DNA of 64,000 nt. It comes from Scortum barcoo (Eukaryota; Chordata; Actinopteri; Centrarchiformes; Terapontidae). The notes under the pieces were generated by a model. That model was not told the origin of the DNA. It did not search any database and saw only the letters and a list, made by a program, of their open reading frames with translations. A program made the position numbers and the translations under genes. The DNA is taken from assembly GCA_023238725.1 (NCBI GenBank), contig CM041546.1, positions 13,694,528 to 13,758,527 of the forward strand, written 5' to 3'. Below, one piece after another: positions 51,923 to 64,000 of the stretch; the stretch's first letter is position 1; each line of letters starts with the position of its first letter.

Positions 51923-54900
51923 TTACTGGCTGGGGCTCCTCTCCCCTCCTCTGACGGCTGTCATTAAATGACTCTTATAGGTTTTGCTGAGTCCAGTCAT
52001 CCAGAACTTGAGCAGCCTGACGTTGTCGTCCTCGCCCGGGCCTGTGGCGCCAAGGAGGGCAAGAACCTTCTGGGTGTCCTCCCTCCCTCGCCCGTCCACT
52101 TTGGAGAACTTGAACAGCACTTTGACTTTACTGAGGGGAGAAAGAAGCTGCTGTAAGAAGGCGTTTGCAAGCGAAATCGTGAAATCTTACTCAAACCCTG
52201 GTGGTCTTTGTAAAGAACACATTAATTTTACTCACTTCATCCACTCTTCCTTCAGACACAACAGGCAGTGGGACACGACATCCACAGACAAGTTCTCATT
52301 GGACAGCGCCACTTCAAGCTTGTTTAATAATGTGGGACCTGTAAAAACAAAAAATAAAAAAGGACAAAAATTATTTGACAGTTCATCTTATGATTTTTAT
52401 CCTACAGCACAACCTTCTCTAAATCTTGACATGTTTCCTGCTGGCTTAAATATCTCAAACGACAGGGTTGTGTTTTTGATTCCTTTTGTCCATGTGCTAT
52501 CTCAAAAATGCTCCAGAAGAACAGTTTTGAATGAAAGTTGCTAGACAGCTGGCTGTGGGCCTGGAAACAAATCTGCTTTTGATATGGACCCCTCAGGACA
52601 TGCCTGAACATTTTCACTCTTTTCACATTCACCTCTGCTCATACTTAAGTGTATCTTGATGCAGATTCACATCCAGATGATCAAAAATGTCACAATATCT
52701 TCTGAAATTTGTTAAAAATTATTCTATTAGTTAAAGCCAGTGCAGTGTTAGCAAGGATATGCTTATTTTTTTTACACTGAAAGTGGCGGCAAATGTACAG
52801 TGACTATTTCTAAATTAAGGTATGTGCACTCACCCCTGTCTGTGGGCTGTGTATTGGCACTGCTGATGGTGAACTGATAAAGTGAGGAGATATCGTCTTC
52901 GCCCACGGCTGAGATCTGACAGCTTCTCTCTGAACTGATATCCACCAGCACTGAAAACTCTACAGGACAAACAAAATGAAGGCAAAATTAGGACGTGACA
53001 TGCACGTACAAGCCCCCAGTTAGAAAGAAAAGGGGAGATCTGTCACGGCACAAGTCCGCAGTCTCTCCTGTACCTGAGGAGCTGACGTGGGTTGGAATAG
53101 GCACATCTGGACTGAGACCCAGGAAGTTGCATTTGTAGGCCTCCTCATACTGAGCACTGTATGGCACAGAACGCACACAGCCTACCGGGAGCAAAGACTG
53201 ATGGGAAACAGGACAGAGATTCAGATTAGAAACACGGCTTGTTAATGAGCAAGACTTATAATGAAGCGGGAAAACCTGCTCAGTTATTCTGGCTGATGGG
53301 CCTTTTTCATGTCACAGTAGGAAAGATTCAGATGTAAATACTAAGCCACTTCAGTTTCAGGGTCTTGGCATTGTTCATGCTGCCTCACTGCTGCACTGTC
53401 ACTGTCAAATTAATAGAGCTGAGCCACCATTAATATTATTAGTAACACAAAGTACAATGTATTGATGTTGTATGCTTCTAGTTTGTAGTTCTTGTCAGAT
53501 TTAGCATCTTAGCTTCAGTCTTAGTTTTGGTAATGTTTTAATGTGCTGCCTCCTTTGACCATTTGTAACTGTAAAGTGTCTCTTCCCCCACAATGACAAG
53601 TCAAAACGTTTGCTGTGAAAAAAGGCCTGGGAAGTAGCATCATCAAACATGCAACAATGTCACTCTAAGCAGTTCCAATTACTGATAAGAAACTACTATA
53701 AAAACACTATAAATCATGAGCCCAAAAACATTACACTCAAATGTCTTTCAGCAGTAAAAAGGAACAATATTAATTGTCTCATATAAACAGTTACATGCTC
53801 TGTCTCGTTTGTGCCTCTTCCACAGAAAGGTCAGGGAAGCATGTACGGGCAGAGAAATTTTTTAAGGTGTGTAAGGTTTGTAAGGGTGGCATCTAAATCT
53901 AAATGAAGGAATAAGTGAAACTCAGTCAGCTATAATCAGTTTATATTGCATCAAAATGATTTTGTAAGACGGTGTCAGTCGTCACTAATCATCACATAAT
54001 TCAACAGAACATAATACACGATAAGCCTCGCGGGCTTCGCCTCGTCCTTTCTATACTATCCACAGTATATATTTTCACATCATAACCACAGTGTCTCTCC
54101 TAACCAGTCAGAAAGGGACAGAGTGGTAGACCAGAGCACCTTGAGCACTGTGAAAGCGGACTGGATAAGCCCGGGGTCTGCGCCTCTCCATATGACCTGA
54201 TTTCCCATGAGCACGTGCCACACTAACTGGCGAAACTCAGCAGCCCCGAGGACCTGCAGAACAGACACAGTGTGTGAGCTGATGTACAGATGTGCCTTAA
54301 CTTAAAATGTTTCAGATCCATGCCAACTGAGCTTTTAATCTCCTTTCTTTTTCAATTTTCTGTGAACTTGCATAGATAATCTAACATAATTAAGCACAAC
54401 AATCTCAAAAAGTACCTAAGTTTACCTGTCTCAAATGCCTCAGTGACCTAAATTTGGGACCAGGTAATTCATCTAATTTTGCGTCGTCACACAGGAAGTC
54501 GTGGCCCAGCTCGCTCTCTGATTGGTGCCGCTGCGACTTTGCACTGCCTCCTTCTGCTCCCTCCCAGCAGCTCATTTCCTCCTCTTGCTCTTTTGGAAAC
54601 AGGAAATGAGATAAAAAACAGAAATAGCAATGACCAATATGTTTAAAAGTGCAGAAAGGGAATTTCCACTGGAAATTATTACAAAGGCGGCCCTTTGTAA
54701 TAATTTCCCCCCCGTCTACATCACACTCCATATACAGAGTGTGATGACCACGTTACTTGTCATTTGTTTCCAAAACAAAACCTACAAAGTACAATCTCAT
54801 CTGTCATCGATGACAGTGCAGTAAGCGAGGACATAATGAAACAGCTTCCCTGTGCTTATTTGTACTTTTCATACTTTAATATTGATGTACTGATTCTTGT

Positions 54901-56643
54901 GTTGTATTTTATGTGTATTTGCTAATCATTTGGTAACTGTGATTTTCAGAATTGCTACAGAAATAAAGTTTATTAAGTTACAATATTAATGTAAGGGAAC
55001 AAGGAATTAAAATTCCACAGCCTAAGATCCATGCTGGACTGGGAAATAGCTGTAAATCTTTTAATCACTTTCTAAATCTTAAAAACAGAGTGTGTTTGAG
55101 CACAATCCCTAAGTGAATCACACTGTTTTTCTTGCCAGAGTGAATCCGCACTGACTGACTGACCCAGTGAATCACAGGAGACTTTTCAGACTGATGATAA
55201 AACCAGGGCACATTGTGTATTATGCTGATGTCTGCCTGGAAAGGCAAGACATGTTGAAACATTGCCAGATAAATACAGAACACTTCATAAAAATCAGAAA
55301 TTCATTGTGTCTACCTGTCTGTCTCTCTATGAGCACTAGTGTATCCTCAGTGGGGGCTCCCTCCAACAGCTTCTCTGTCAGACGACTCCCGCAGGCCTTC
55401 AGCAGCCTGGATACAGAGAGAAAACATGTCAAGGTGACACACTTGTGTGTCATAGTGGGACTGACATGCTGTCCTGTCGACTCACCAGCTGAAGGAGGAG
55501 TGGAGACTGGCCCAGAGGTTAGGATGCTGGGTAAGAGAAGTTAGTGAGCGAGCTGCGTTTCCACTCCTTTGGTGTGGGAAAACTGCAGGTGAGAAGACAC
55601 TATTCATCCTCACTGCTCGTTGGGGACAAACTCCTTGTTCATTGTCAAACACCTGATCAGAGAGTACAGTACCAAGACATCAGGCACCTTAACAGACACA
55701 TGTGGAATAAGTCTTCATGTTTCTATTTGAGTAAACTGAATAAATGTGTTCAGTGCTCATGTGTGCACAATACCTTGAGGGCTGTGCTTTGCAGGCTCTG
55801 TATGGTGAGCCTCAGGTGGCGTAACAGGAAGGGCCAGGAGTTGATTAGGTAGATCCTGTCCATTGCTACCATGACAATGCTGTACCAGCGCTGAAAGCCC
55901 CGAGCCAGACTGTCTTTGATAAAGAAGGTGTGTGAGAACACAAAACCGTGTTGCTCATCGCCAAAGAATATTGGCCCTTCACGGCCTGGACACACCTGAT
56001 GAAACAGAAAGAAAGAAAATAGGTGGGAGTATATGTGGAGATGGAGGTACAAGACAATTAGTTAAGTCTATTTAGTGCATGAGATGTGTGACTCACACAC
56101 ACATACATGCAGACGTACGTCACTGTTTACCTCACAGCTGAGGCTGCGTACGCAGGCCTGGCGGACCACGCTGAAAAGTTGTGACTGTCTGGGATGCTGG
56201 TGGCTCAGGAAGCGTATGCCTGTTTCATTATCAATGCTCACAAAGCCCGGGTGAGATGCAGGAAGAGATCGACATCCCTATGAAGAAGCAGAATTGGTGA
56301 TTTAGTACTTTGAGATATATGACAGTGCTATGGAGTCACCATCATAGTAACAGCTAGAGCATTACACTGTAAAGCACAGGTAGAGAGTCAGTTCAAATAG
56401 AGGCAAGTTTCTGGGTGAGTTGACACTCACGTCGCACATCTCTCCTCTCTGTGTGGCCGAGCTGTTGGCCCTCATTGTCAGTCCTTCGCCTTCACGGTCA
56501 CCATCTCGATCCCTGTCCCCAGGTACTGGGGCCCCTGCCTGGGATGAAGGCGATGGGGATGGAGGGTGCAGTGCTTCAGTGCAAAACAAAGTCCGGGGGC
56601 CATGGAGTTCACAGAAGTGGCAGAGTGCAACCAGAGCATTCAT
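51923..56643 (-). CDS. flcn: Folliculin
   Basis: Folliculin, with FNIP partners, is the GTPase-activating protein for RagC/D at lysosomes and controls TFEB/TFE3 and mTORC1 signalling. Minus-strand coding exons: 56431-56643 (MNALVALCHFCELHGPRT), 56131-56277, 55774-55995, 55486-55652, 55315-55406, 54426-54589, 54140-54253, 53074-53197, 52834-52959, 52236-52338 and 51923-52130. They total 1680 nt, 559 aa (human 579), all in phase. Near-identical blocks include GREGPIFFGDEQHGFVFSHT, IKDSLARGFQRWYS, LLKACGSRLTEKLLEGAPTE, WHVLMGNQVIW, CNFLGLSP and LLKFWMTGLSKTYKSHLM. The longin part is N-terminal and the DENN part is C-terminal. The variable acidic linker (exons 1 and 54426-54589) is the least conserved. 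The start ATG is directly after an acceptor, so the 5' UTR is on an upstream exon. The probable poly(A) signal is at 51515-51520. Confidence 0.98.
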
Positions 56644-56649
56644 CTGAAA

Positions 56650-57600
56650 GAGAGAAAACAAGTTTTCCCAAATGTTTATGGTGTTGAACACTGAATTTAA
56701 TGTGAGTAATCATAAGCCGTTCATAAGACATCGTTTTATTCCTGCTCAGTCTCTGGCATTACTAGGTTACATTAGGGTTAAGACATGGTTATTACAGCTG
56801 ATTATATCAGTCTTACCTTCAGCACAGAGCCAAGTTCAACAGATGACTGGTGCTCAATGCTACTTCACAAAAGGACATTCATTGGCCGCTCCGTCCAAAA
56901 AAAGAAACGTTACATATAAAGCAGCATATTAAAATAGTAGCAGAAACAACCTTGAGTCTTGATTTCGATTATTCTCAGTGTGCCATATTTCGGTTTTCTA
57001 CACTTTTCTTACTCATTTATTTCTGTGCAGCAGCTAGCAAACAACAACGCGTCGTGTCATGTGACGCACAGTCACGCGCTCCAGCACTGATGACGTACGG
57101 CCGTTGGCCGCTTCACCTTTTCTCCGCTTTAACCGTCGAGTCGAAAATGTCTCCAGTGCATCTTTAAGCTACAAGAAGCCCAGAAAATAAAGGCTTTATT
57201 AGCTAACATCAGATTTCATGTAATGTTTCCACAAAGGTCATTTTTCGACGAAAGATACGTGAAAACTACACTACCCATGATTCCCTTTGAGATAACAAAC
57301 GGGATCAAAGGGCGGTAGCAAGTAAGAGTCGTTTGTTCGTGTGTTATGTCAGAAGTTTTAATAAATGTATTTTTATAAGTATTTTCCAGGTGATTTTGAA
57401 ATATGTATTTATGGTGTAACTGTATATTTAATTATGACTATTGTTATATTTTCCTCAAAGTTGTTGAATTTAGAAATATTTGTAATATTGCACAATGATA
57501 ACCAACCACTTCCTTATTAGCTAGTTTTTAGGAGTGTCCGGTTTCTGTCGGATAAAACAAAAGCTGAAGATACAGCAGCAGACACCACGGTGATACAACA
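56650..57600. promoter_or_regulatory. Divergent flcn/leng9 promoter region
   Basis: About 1 kb separates the two divergent genes. It holds the flcn 5' UTR exon(s), the E-box at 57056, a TGACGT half-CRE near 57090 and the leng9 5' UTR (from about 57530). No coding sequence was seen. Confidence 0.6.
57056..57065. promoter_or_regulatory. M-box/CLEAR-like E-box between flcn and leng9
   Basis: GTCATGTGAC is a near-palindromic E-box with the flanks favoured by the MiT/TFE factors (MITF, TFEB, TFE3). It lies about 410 bp upstream of the flcn start exon and about 590 bp before the leng9 ATG, in the likely shared promoter region. Confidence 0.5.
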
Positions 57601-57648
57601 GACTGTCTTTAAGTAACGTTGTCTTTTTAAAGTCACACATTTGGGAGG

Positions 57649-60600
57649 ATGGCATCAGACGGATCAGCTCCAGCAGGGGACCATGATGAGACAGACACAC
57701 CCAGTGTGGATCCCGGGGTCCCCTCTGACCCTGACAGTGGCAAACACACCCTAAAAGCCACAGCAGGTAAATCTTATGCTTCTGCTTGGTAAAGGGTCCC
57801 AAGAGGCTGTCGACTTAATTTCACTGAATTTAAATAGTATTGAAGAGGCAGCTGTCTATTGGGTAGATCAGATAGTAAATCATATTGCTGAAATCAAGCC
57901 AAGTCATTTTTATTTGTATAGCCCAATATCACAAATCACAGTTTGCCTCAAGGGGTTTTCTGCAGAACATACGACACCCTCTGTCCATAGACCCTCGACT
58001 CGGATGAGGAAAAGCTCCCCCAAAGAAAACTTTTTACAGGGAAAAACTGAGGAGGGACTCTATTCATTATCGGATTCCTTAAGCTGTGCTGTATTTCTGT
58101 GTAACTGTGAGGAGTGTGAATTCTGGTAAGGTCTTAATTCCTAATTATATGAGCACTGTGATGACAACCAAAATTTAAACCCCATGTCGGGAAGTGAGTC
58201 AAAGGCAAGGTCAAGTCCTGGCTCTGACCACTAAATCCAGCATGAAAAGAAGAGTGTTCCTCGATGACCTCTCCAAGAAATAACTCATGTCATAGTTCAT
58301 TTCAGCCGTGTTACTTCTAATCACTTGTATGAGTACCTCATGTCTGGAAGCAGTGCAGCTTGTGGCAGCCGGTGCCATTTCAGTGGGAAGGAGGTTACTG
58401 TAGCTAATATTTAGAGGATTTTGCCTATGCGTCACATCCAGTTCTCCTCCTATCTTGAAATAGCAGGGTGTGTGGTATGTGTTTGAGTTTACATGCTGCC
58501 ACGTCCTAACGACTTGGCTGACATTTGAGTGCTCCGGGGCAAGTCACTACCACCTGTTACATGATTTATACTCTGTTTTTTTTCCTCGTCCAGTTTCCTT
58601 TTGGGGATGAATCACTTATTTTTCCCTGATCTGAATTTGTTAATTGCCATAACAGACCAACTTAAGATAAGGGTCAAAAAGTAAAAGAATTTCAAGTTTG
58701 ATTTGTTGTCCTAACCATCTATGTGTGATCTGGCCCACATAAACATATCTCACTGACATGGAGGCTCATATAGGAGACACAAGTGAACCATGTAATGAAA
58801 TCACATGCAGGAAGAAACACACGATACCTCATCTCTCGATCTGAGCATGAATCTCACATAATACTTTATATTAATATTTTCATTTATCCAGCTTGCTGGC
58901 TTAAGTAAGCAGTCAGTGCTCTAATCTGAGGATATTCTGCCACACTGATGTAGGTATTTTCAGGTAATTTTTTGTCTCTGAGTCTGGCCTTCAGGTGTGG
59001 TGATACGTCAGCCTGTTAAGAGTCAGGCTGTTGAGAGAGGAAAGGTCAGTGATCTGTGTTTGTGTATGTTTCGCTTACCTTCAACATTACAGGGCAGGCA
59101 TCTCAAAATGTTTAACCTGTTGAGTGACAGTTAAAGTCTTTGGAAGTAGATACAGATGTTGATAACTGAGAGCTGCTCACTTTCATTACAGTTTCATTAC
59201 ATGTCTGTCCTGCTTTCTCTTTCTCTTTCTCTTTTTATTGTTGACAGAATCAGCAGACCAGGATGTGGATGGAGTCATTGTGTGCCAGTTTTTCCTGAGG
59301 GGAAAGTGTCATTTTGGCCACAGATGTCGTATGTCTCACAGGTCTGCTCACCTTATCTCATTTAGCAAACTCAGGATTACTTCATTTCCTTGCTTGACTG
59401 TTGGCATGTACATTTCTAGTGACTCAGATAAGTAATGGGTTTGTCAGTCATGTTAGCACAAAGGCTAGTATTAAATAGACGACAGCCTGAATGTTAAAAG
59501 TATATATACTCACATGTCCTTATGTCCTTTTTAAGCTGCATTAGGCTAAAGAGAGATAGTCTTTTTGGAAAAGTATTTGGTATTGCTCACAATGCACTGG
59601 AGAGACACTCACACTTAGCCATGACTAAATATCAGTGCTTTTTCCACCCTCTTTACTCAGTGACCCACCAGTAGATGATTCAGGGGCAGTGTGTCCTGAC
59701 CAGGATGACAATCTGGATCGAGGAAAGATGGAAAAATACAAGAAGAAGGAGAAAAAAGCTGCAAAGCCAAAATTGGAGGCAAAAGGTCACTCCATATTTA
59801 GCTAGTTTCCTGTATCATGTGATATTGACAACATGCTCTTAAGAGAGCAAGCCTTGCCCTACATTCATCCGTTTAAACACACTTTTTTTAATATCTTACT
59901 CTCTCACAGAGGTGAACAAAAAGCCTCGCATGCGCACGGCAGATGATGTTATCTCTCGGATCCTGTGGGACACATCAGTGGATGCATCAGAATTTGTGGT
60001 GGGGTATGTGGATCGCTTCCTTGGTGTGCTGGAGCGTCCCTTCAATGACTTCAACTGGGACACCAACCCTTGCGACTGTGATTACTCTACTGAGCTGGCC
60101 CTTCCCAGACACAGGATCCAGTACTTCACCTACAGAGGGCACCGCGTCTGGGACCGCCATAGCAGGACTGACAGGGTATTTGGCTCCACCGGCCAATCTC
60201 TGGCTCCCCCCTTTGGAGGGGAGGTGGAAGTAAAGGGTGAGCGAGCACCCTTCCATTCCTGCCACACTTTACACACAACCTGATACAAACTTACAAACAA
60301 TTAATACTGATCAAATATAACCACTTTTTTTTTTTTACCAGAAATAAATACACAAGACCAAGAGCAACAACAAGACCCACCTAAAACGACAGAAGAGCAG
60401 CCACCTACTGTGTGTGGGCAGAAGGAAAGTGAAACAGAGGAGTGTGCTCATACTGAGAGCACACATCTGGAGGAAGATGAGCAGAGTGAGATGAATATTC
60501 ACACCCCTGACTCAACACAACTGGTCTCAAAGTGTAAAGGGAACACTCCTCAGGAACAACAGGAATCACGAGGGCCATGTGTTGTGGAGGAGGCTGCAAC

Positions 60601-61850
60601 TAGGTCTGGTGTTCACGTTCATCCTTTAAATTCAACTCAGACCAGAGAGAACAAAAAAGAAGTTATAGCATCTATATATGTTCTGTACTCTGTTCATTCA
60701 ATCCGAATTACTTAGAGTGACAGTGAAGCAAGTTATAGCATCTTTGGGTTTCTGATTCAACCTGCCTTGAAGGTTTTTCTTATGGATGATAGCAGACTTA
60801 ATATCTTTGTGAATGGGTAGAGGACAGGAAGAGGGAGAAATGAATAATTTAATCCTCCATTATGCTCTTTAGCATGAGTAAACAAAGTTTTTGTCATCTG
60901 GCTACTTTGCAATATACTTTTTTTCACTCGAGTCATTTCACTCACCTCTTTTCAATTTAGACTTGAGACCTCAACAGACCGATTGTCCTTATCCCAAGAA
61001 GACGGAGCAAATAGTCAAGAGAAGGGTGAGGAAGAGACTTCAGAAGAATGGGAAGAAAGCTGGGAAGGCAAGGAAGATGCTTTGGTGGGTACAGCTCAAA
61101 CTCACCCTGAAATACAATCTTGTTCTGCTATTACAGGTCACACTTGACACAGTGATCCTTTTTATATTTGTCTTATATTATACACAGAGTTATCCCAGAG
61201 CCCTGAACAACAGCCAGAATCCACCAGCATCTCTGGAGCAGAGAGAGGAGTTGCGCTGTGGTCGCCCCCCTAAAAAACGACCCACACACTTCATCACCTT
61301 CCGGGCCAACACTCCCGCTATCCTCTCTGGTTTCCAGCAGCTGCAGGAGGAGATCACCTCCCTTCTACCCTCCTCTGCCCCTCACTGGCAGAGTGCCTCC
61401 ACCCTTCATGTCACCATGTGCCTCCTGATCCTGCCTGGCCCAGCTGAGGTAGCAGCTGCGGAGGAGATCCTCCGACGGTTTGCCCGTTTTGATCACAACC
61501 CACCAGTGGCTTTGACCTTCCCTGTGAAGCTGAAACATTTCAATGGGAAGGTGCTGTACCTGAGCCCCCAGCCTCAGCTTCGCCTCCAGCAGCTCAACAG
61601 CGGCCTGCAAGAGGCCTACAGGAAGGAGGGCTTGCTCCACAAGGACTCCTTCAACCCACGCTACCACCTCACACTGGCCAAGGTAGTGGACTGGGAGGCA
61701 GACAGGATTTTTGAAGGGGTGGGGGACCTGAAGGTGGCGAAGGGTATAAATTTTGGGCGTCTGCCAGTAAACACCTTACACCTTTGTGCTATGGGCGTCT
61801 CTAAAGTAGATGGCTTTTATGAGACTGTGTGCACAGTAACTCTTCGATGA
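57649..61850 (+). CDS. leng9: LENG9: CCCH finger, MJ1316 domain and 2H phosphoesterase-like domain
   Basis: LENG9 is predicted to act on RNA ends. Exons: 57649-57766, 59248-59341, 59661-59785, 59910-60236, 60342-60603, 60961-61136 and 61188-61850. A CCCH finger sits at C52-x7-C60-x5-C66-x3-H70. The MJ1316/DUF504 domain, thought to recognise cyclic phosphate RNA ends, starts at MRTADDVISRILWD (about residues 120-190). A Glu-rich linker follows. The AKAP7/2H-type domain (KKRPTHFITF onward) carries both HxT motifs, HVT (441-443) and HLT (527-529). In the reading preferred here the linker runs open from exon 5 to C6TA6 at 61265-61277, where one surplus base shifts the frame; with it corrected the protein is 587 aa. 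An alternative reading without a frameshift uses a donor at 60609 but gives an unlikely basic/hydrophobic linker. Donors of exons 2, 3, 5 and 6 are GTC-type. Confidence 0.88.
57903..58070. repeat. Teleost SINE-like interspersed repeat
   Basis: It contains TCATTTTTATTTGTATAGCC, CAATATCACAAATCACAG, TTTGCCTCAAGGGG and CATACGACACCCTCTGTCC, then a GAGGAAAAGCTCCCCCAAAG ending. This is a frequent percomorph repeat. It lies in leng9 intron 1. Confidence 0.7.
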
Positions 61851-63070
61851 TAGAAGAGAGTGCCACCTCACAAGCACACACTACATACATGTAAGTTAAT
61901 ACTTGAGAGATATGACCGGGTGCAATACCTCTGACATTTGCACTGGCCATGTGGCCTCATCAGCCAAATCTGATGGCTGTGTTTTACATCTTGAAGTTTT
62001 TAAGTTAATTCGCATAAGAAGCACTTTTAAAGGTAGACCGGTGGAAAATTTCTATAAGAAGAGTTAAAGGGGTAAAAATTGAACTGATGCATTGGTTTCG
62101 CTACAGTTATACTACATTACAAATATGTGCATTTTCCTTAGTGAATGCATTTTAATGTTTGGGCCTTTTTTATATGTCTTGTTTATATTTCAAGATGACA
62201 AATGAATGTAGTCTACACAAAATAATAATAATGGGTATTCTCAATGCAGGCTAATGCATTACATCCAGGTCTTGCTAAAAGCACCGATGTTTTCTTTAGA
62301 CTAAAAACACATTTGGTGAAGTACAATTAATTATTACCATTTTTTTTATATTATCTGGCAACATTTCATCACTACTCTTTTTTGTTGCAAAATTTGCCAA
62401 ACTCCAAGGCAGTTTAGCGGTAATCACCTTGGACTTAAGGGTGTTTTTAGAGTGGTTTTTTTCTTTCTTTTTTTCTTTTTTTCAATTTTCTAAAATTATA
62501 TTGATCAAAATGAATAATTTAATTGTGAAAATTAATTTAAAGTCACATTAAACATTATTTGCAGCCTTGATCCAAAGGGAACCCACTGTATAAATCATAA
62601 GAACTGTCAGTTTAAACATCAACACAACCACCTGATGTAAATTTAGCTTTGAGTCACTTAACTCACTGGACATGCAGAGTACAATACCTACTTTCTAAAA
62701 AGATGTCTTAAGTGAAATGTTAATTATTTTCCTTTTGTTGGCCAAACAAGGTGTTCAGGACTAACCTTGGTTCACAGGCCCGACTATGAGCATGCTTCAC
62801 TGTAATATCTACTGTTTTATAACAACACAGACAGAACATATGCACCTGCTTATGTACGAGACATAAATAGTTTACGGGGGAAAAAGATTATGATTTCTTT
62901 ACAGCCATGAATTAACTTAAGTGGCTTGTATTCTGCAATTTATAATTCCATGATTTATACAATATGTTTTGTATGAATATTGCATGGACTTTGTTCTACG
63001 AGAAGGATGGCTTTGTATGCTCTTACGATGAATTATAATCACTACATTGTCAAGGACATTAAATATTGAA
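61851..63070 (+). other. Probable leng9 3' UTR
   Basis: AT-rich sequence after the leng9 stop, without coding potential. An ATTAAA variant poly(A) signal is at 63058-63063. Confidence 0.5.
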
Positions 63071-64000
63071 TTGGTTATTTTAAATCCTGTGAGTGGTGAT
63101 ATTTTATCAGTGCAGTGATGGATGGCCTGGATGCGGTACTGTTGCTGTGGTAAAAGATACAGACACACGGAGGCTGCGTAAACGCTCCCTGAACAACTCT
63201 TGCATACATAATATAATTTTCCATCTTCTTCCTCCCAGATACACACACACACAGACATACACTATACATAGGCTATATGAGTCAGTGAGTATGCTCTCTG
63301 GCTCTCTACTGTTTGCTCCCTCGCTCGCATTATCTCCCTGCCTCCCTTCCCCCACTCTCTTTCAATGACACAGAAAAACTAACGCCGCCCCCTCCCTCTT
63401 TGCTCGCTCTCTTCTGCCCCCCTTTCAGTCCAGTGGCAGACAAACACCATACTCGTTTTACTCTTTCACCATTATATCTCCATCAATTTGCATTTCTCGG
63501 CCCAGGCGCCCATCGAGCATCTCCATCAGTGCACTCTCATCACCTCTGTGCCATTTATGCGTGGTCTCTTCTGCCTCCCTCTCGCTGATGCTGTTCTGCA
63601 GCCTCCACTGAAAACTGGTTTTGCCTAAAAATCCATTGCACACCGCCCCCCCTCACCCTCTCTATTCATTGTTCACTCCATCTCTCTCCCTCCCTCCTCT
63701 TCCTCTCAGCATCACTCCCTGGGAACCCACTTTTTTTCCCTCTCAGTGTTTTATGTCGCCTTTCCCTGCATCTCCCCCTCCCCTTATTCATCTATGTGCG
63801 CTTATTCGCTTCTCTTACTCCTATTTTATGTGCATCTCTACTTCACATTAGCTCTCGACACGTTGCAGTCCAACAGTGTTGTCCACGGTGCAGGAGTTCA
63901 TTATTTGTGCATCCAGCATGTGAGTGGATTTAAAAAAAAACAACAAAAAAACAATTTCTTTTTCACTATTATTTAGTTGACTGGCAGCTCTGCATTTTCA
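63071..64000. other. Pyrimidine-rich sequence at right edge
   Basis: It holds a short (AC)n run near 63241 and then about 650 bp rich in CCCTCTC/CTCTCC on the plus strand (63250-63860). No gene was recognised. It could be the promoter or an intron of a neighbouring gene beyond the edge. Confidence 0.5.

Overview
This is vertebrate nuclear DNA from a ray-finned fish, most likely a percomorph. The evidence is multi-exon genes with GT-AG introns whose proteins match known teleost and human proteins, AT-rich introns full of microsatellites, and several interspersed repeats typical of perciform genomes. Examples are the GCTTAGCTTAGCATAAAGAC element near 12.3 kb, a LINE tail ending near 5.1 kb and a SINE-like copy near 57.9 kb. 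There is one 500-N assembly gap (35456-35955). Nothing bacterial, phage-like or CRISPR-like was seen.

Layout, left to right: mboat7 (-, 5' half only, runs off the left edge); rps9 (-, with two candidate C/D-box snoRNAs in its introns); rbfox1l (+, 12 coding exons, 384 aa); leng8 (-, 15 coding exons, with a candidate 4.2 kb 3' UTR); a cdc42ep5-like Borg gene (+, one coding exon); grwd1 (-, 7 exons, with one GC-AG intron); an flt3lg-like cytokine gene (-); flcn (-, 11 coding exons); leng9 (+, 7 exons); then a pyrimidine-rich stretch to the right edge. Exon boundaries were placed by hand from splice sites, reading phase and remembered family sequences. Phases agree across almost every junction. 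The two exceptions, one exon each in leng8 and leng9, look like one-base homopolymer length errors or real frameshifts.

Most of these genes (MBOAT7, RPS9, LENG8, LENG9, CDC42EP5, and more distantly GRWD1 and FLT3LG) lie on human 19q13.3-q13.4 near the leukocyte receptor complex. The window therefore reads as a conserved ancestral block, with rbfox1l and flcn as fish-side neighbours. The genes do not form one pathway. Several concern RNA and ribosomes (rps9, grwd1, rbfox1l, leng8, leng9); others concern lipid remodelling (mboat7), lysosomal nutrient signalling (flcn), Cdc42 signalling and haematopoietic signalling.

The items most worth checking are the paired intronic snoRNAs with 18S complementarity, the flt3lg-like cytokine with a GPI-like C terminus, and the two frame anomalies. 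No clearly new system was found.
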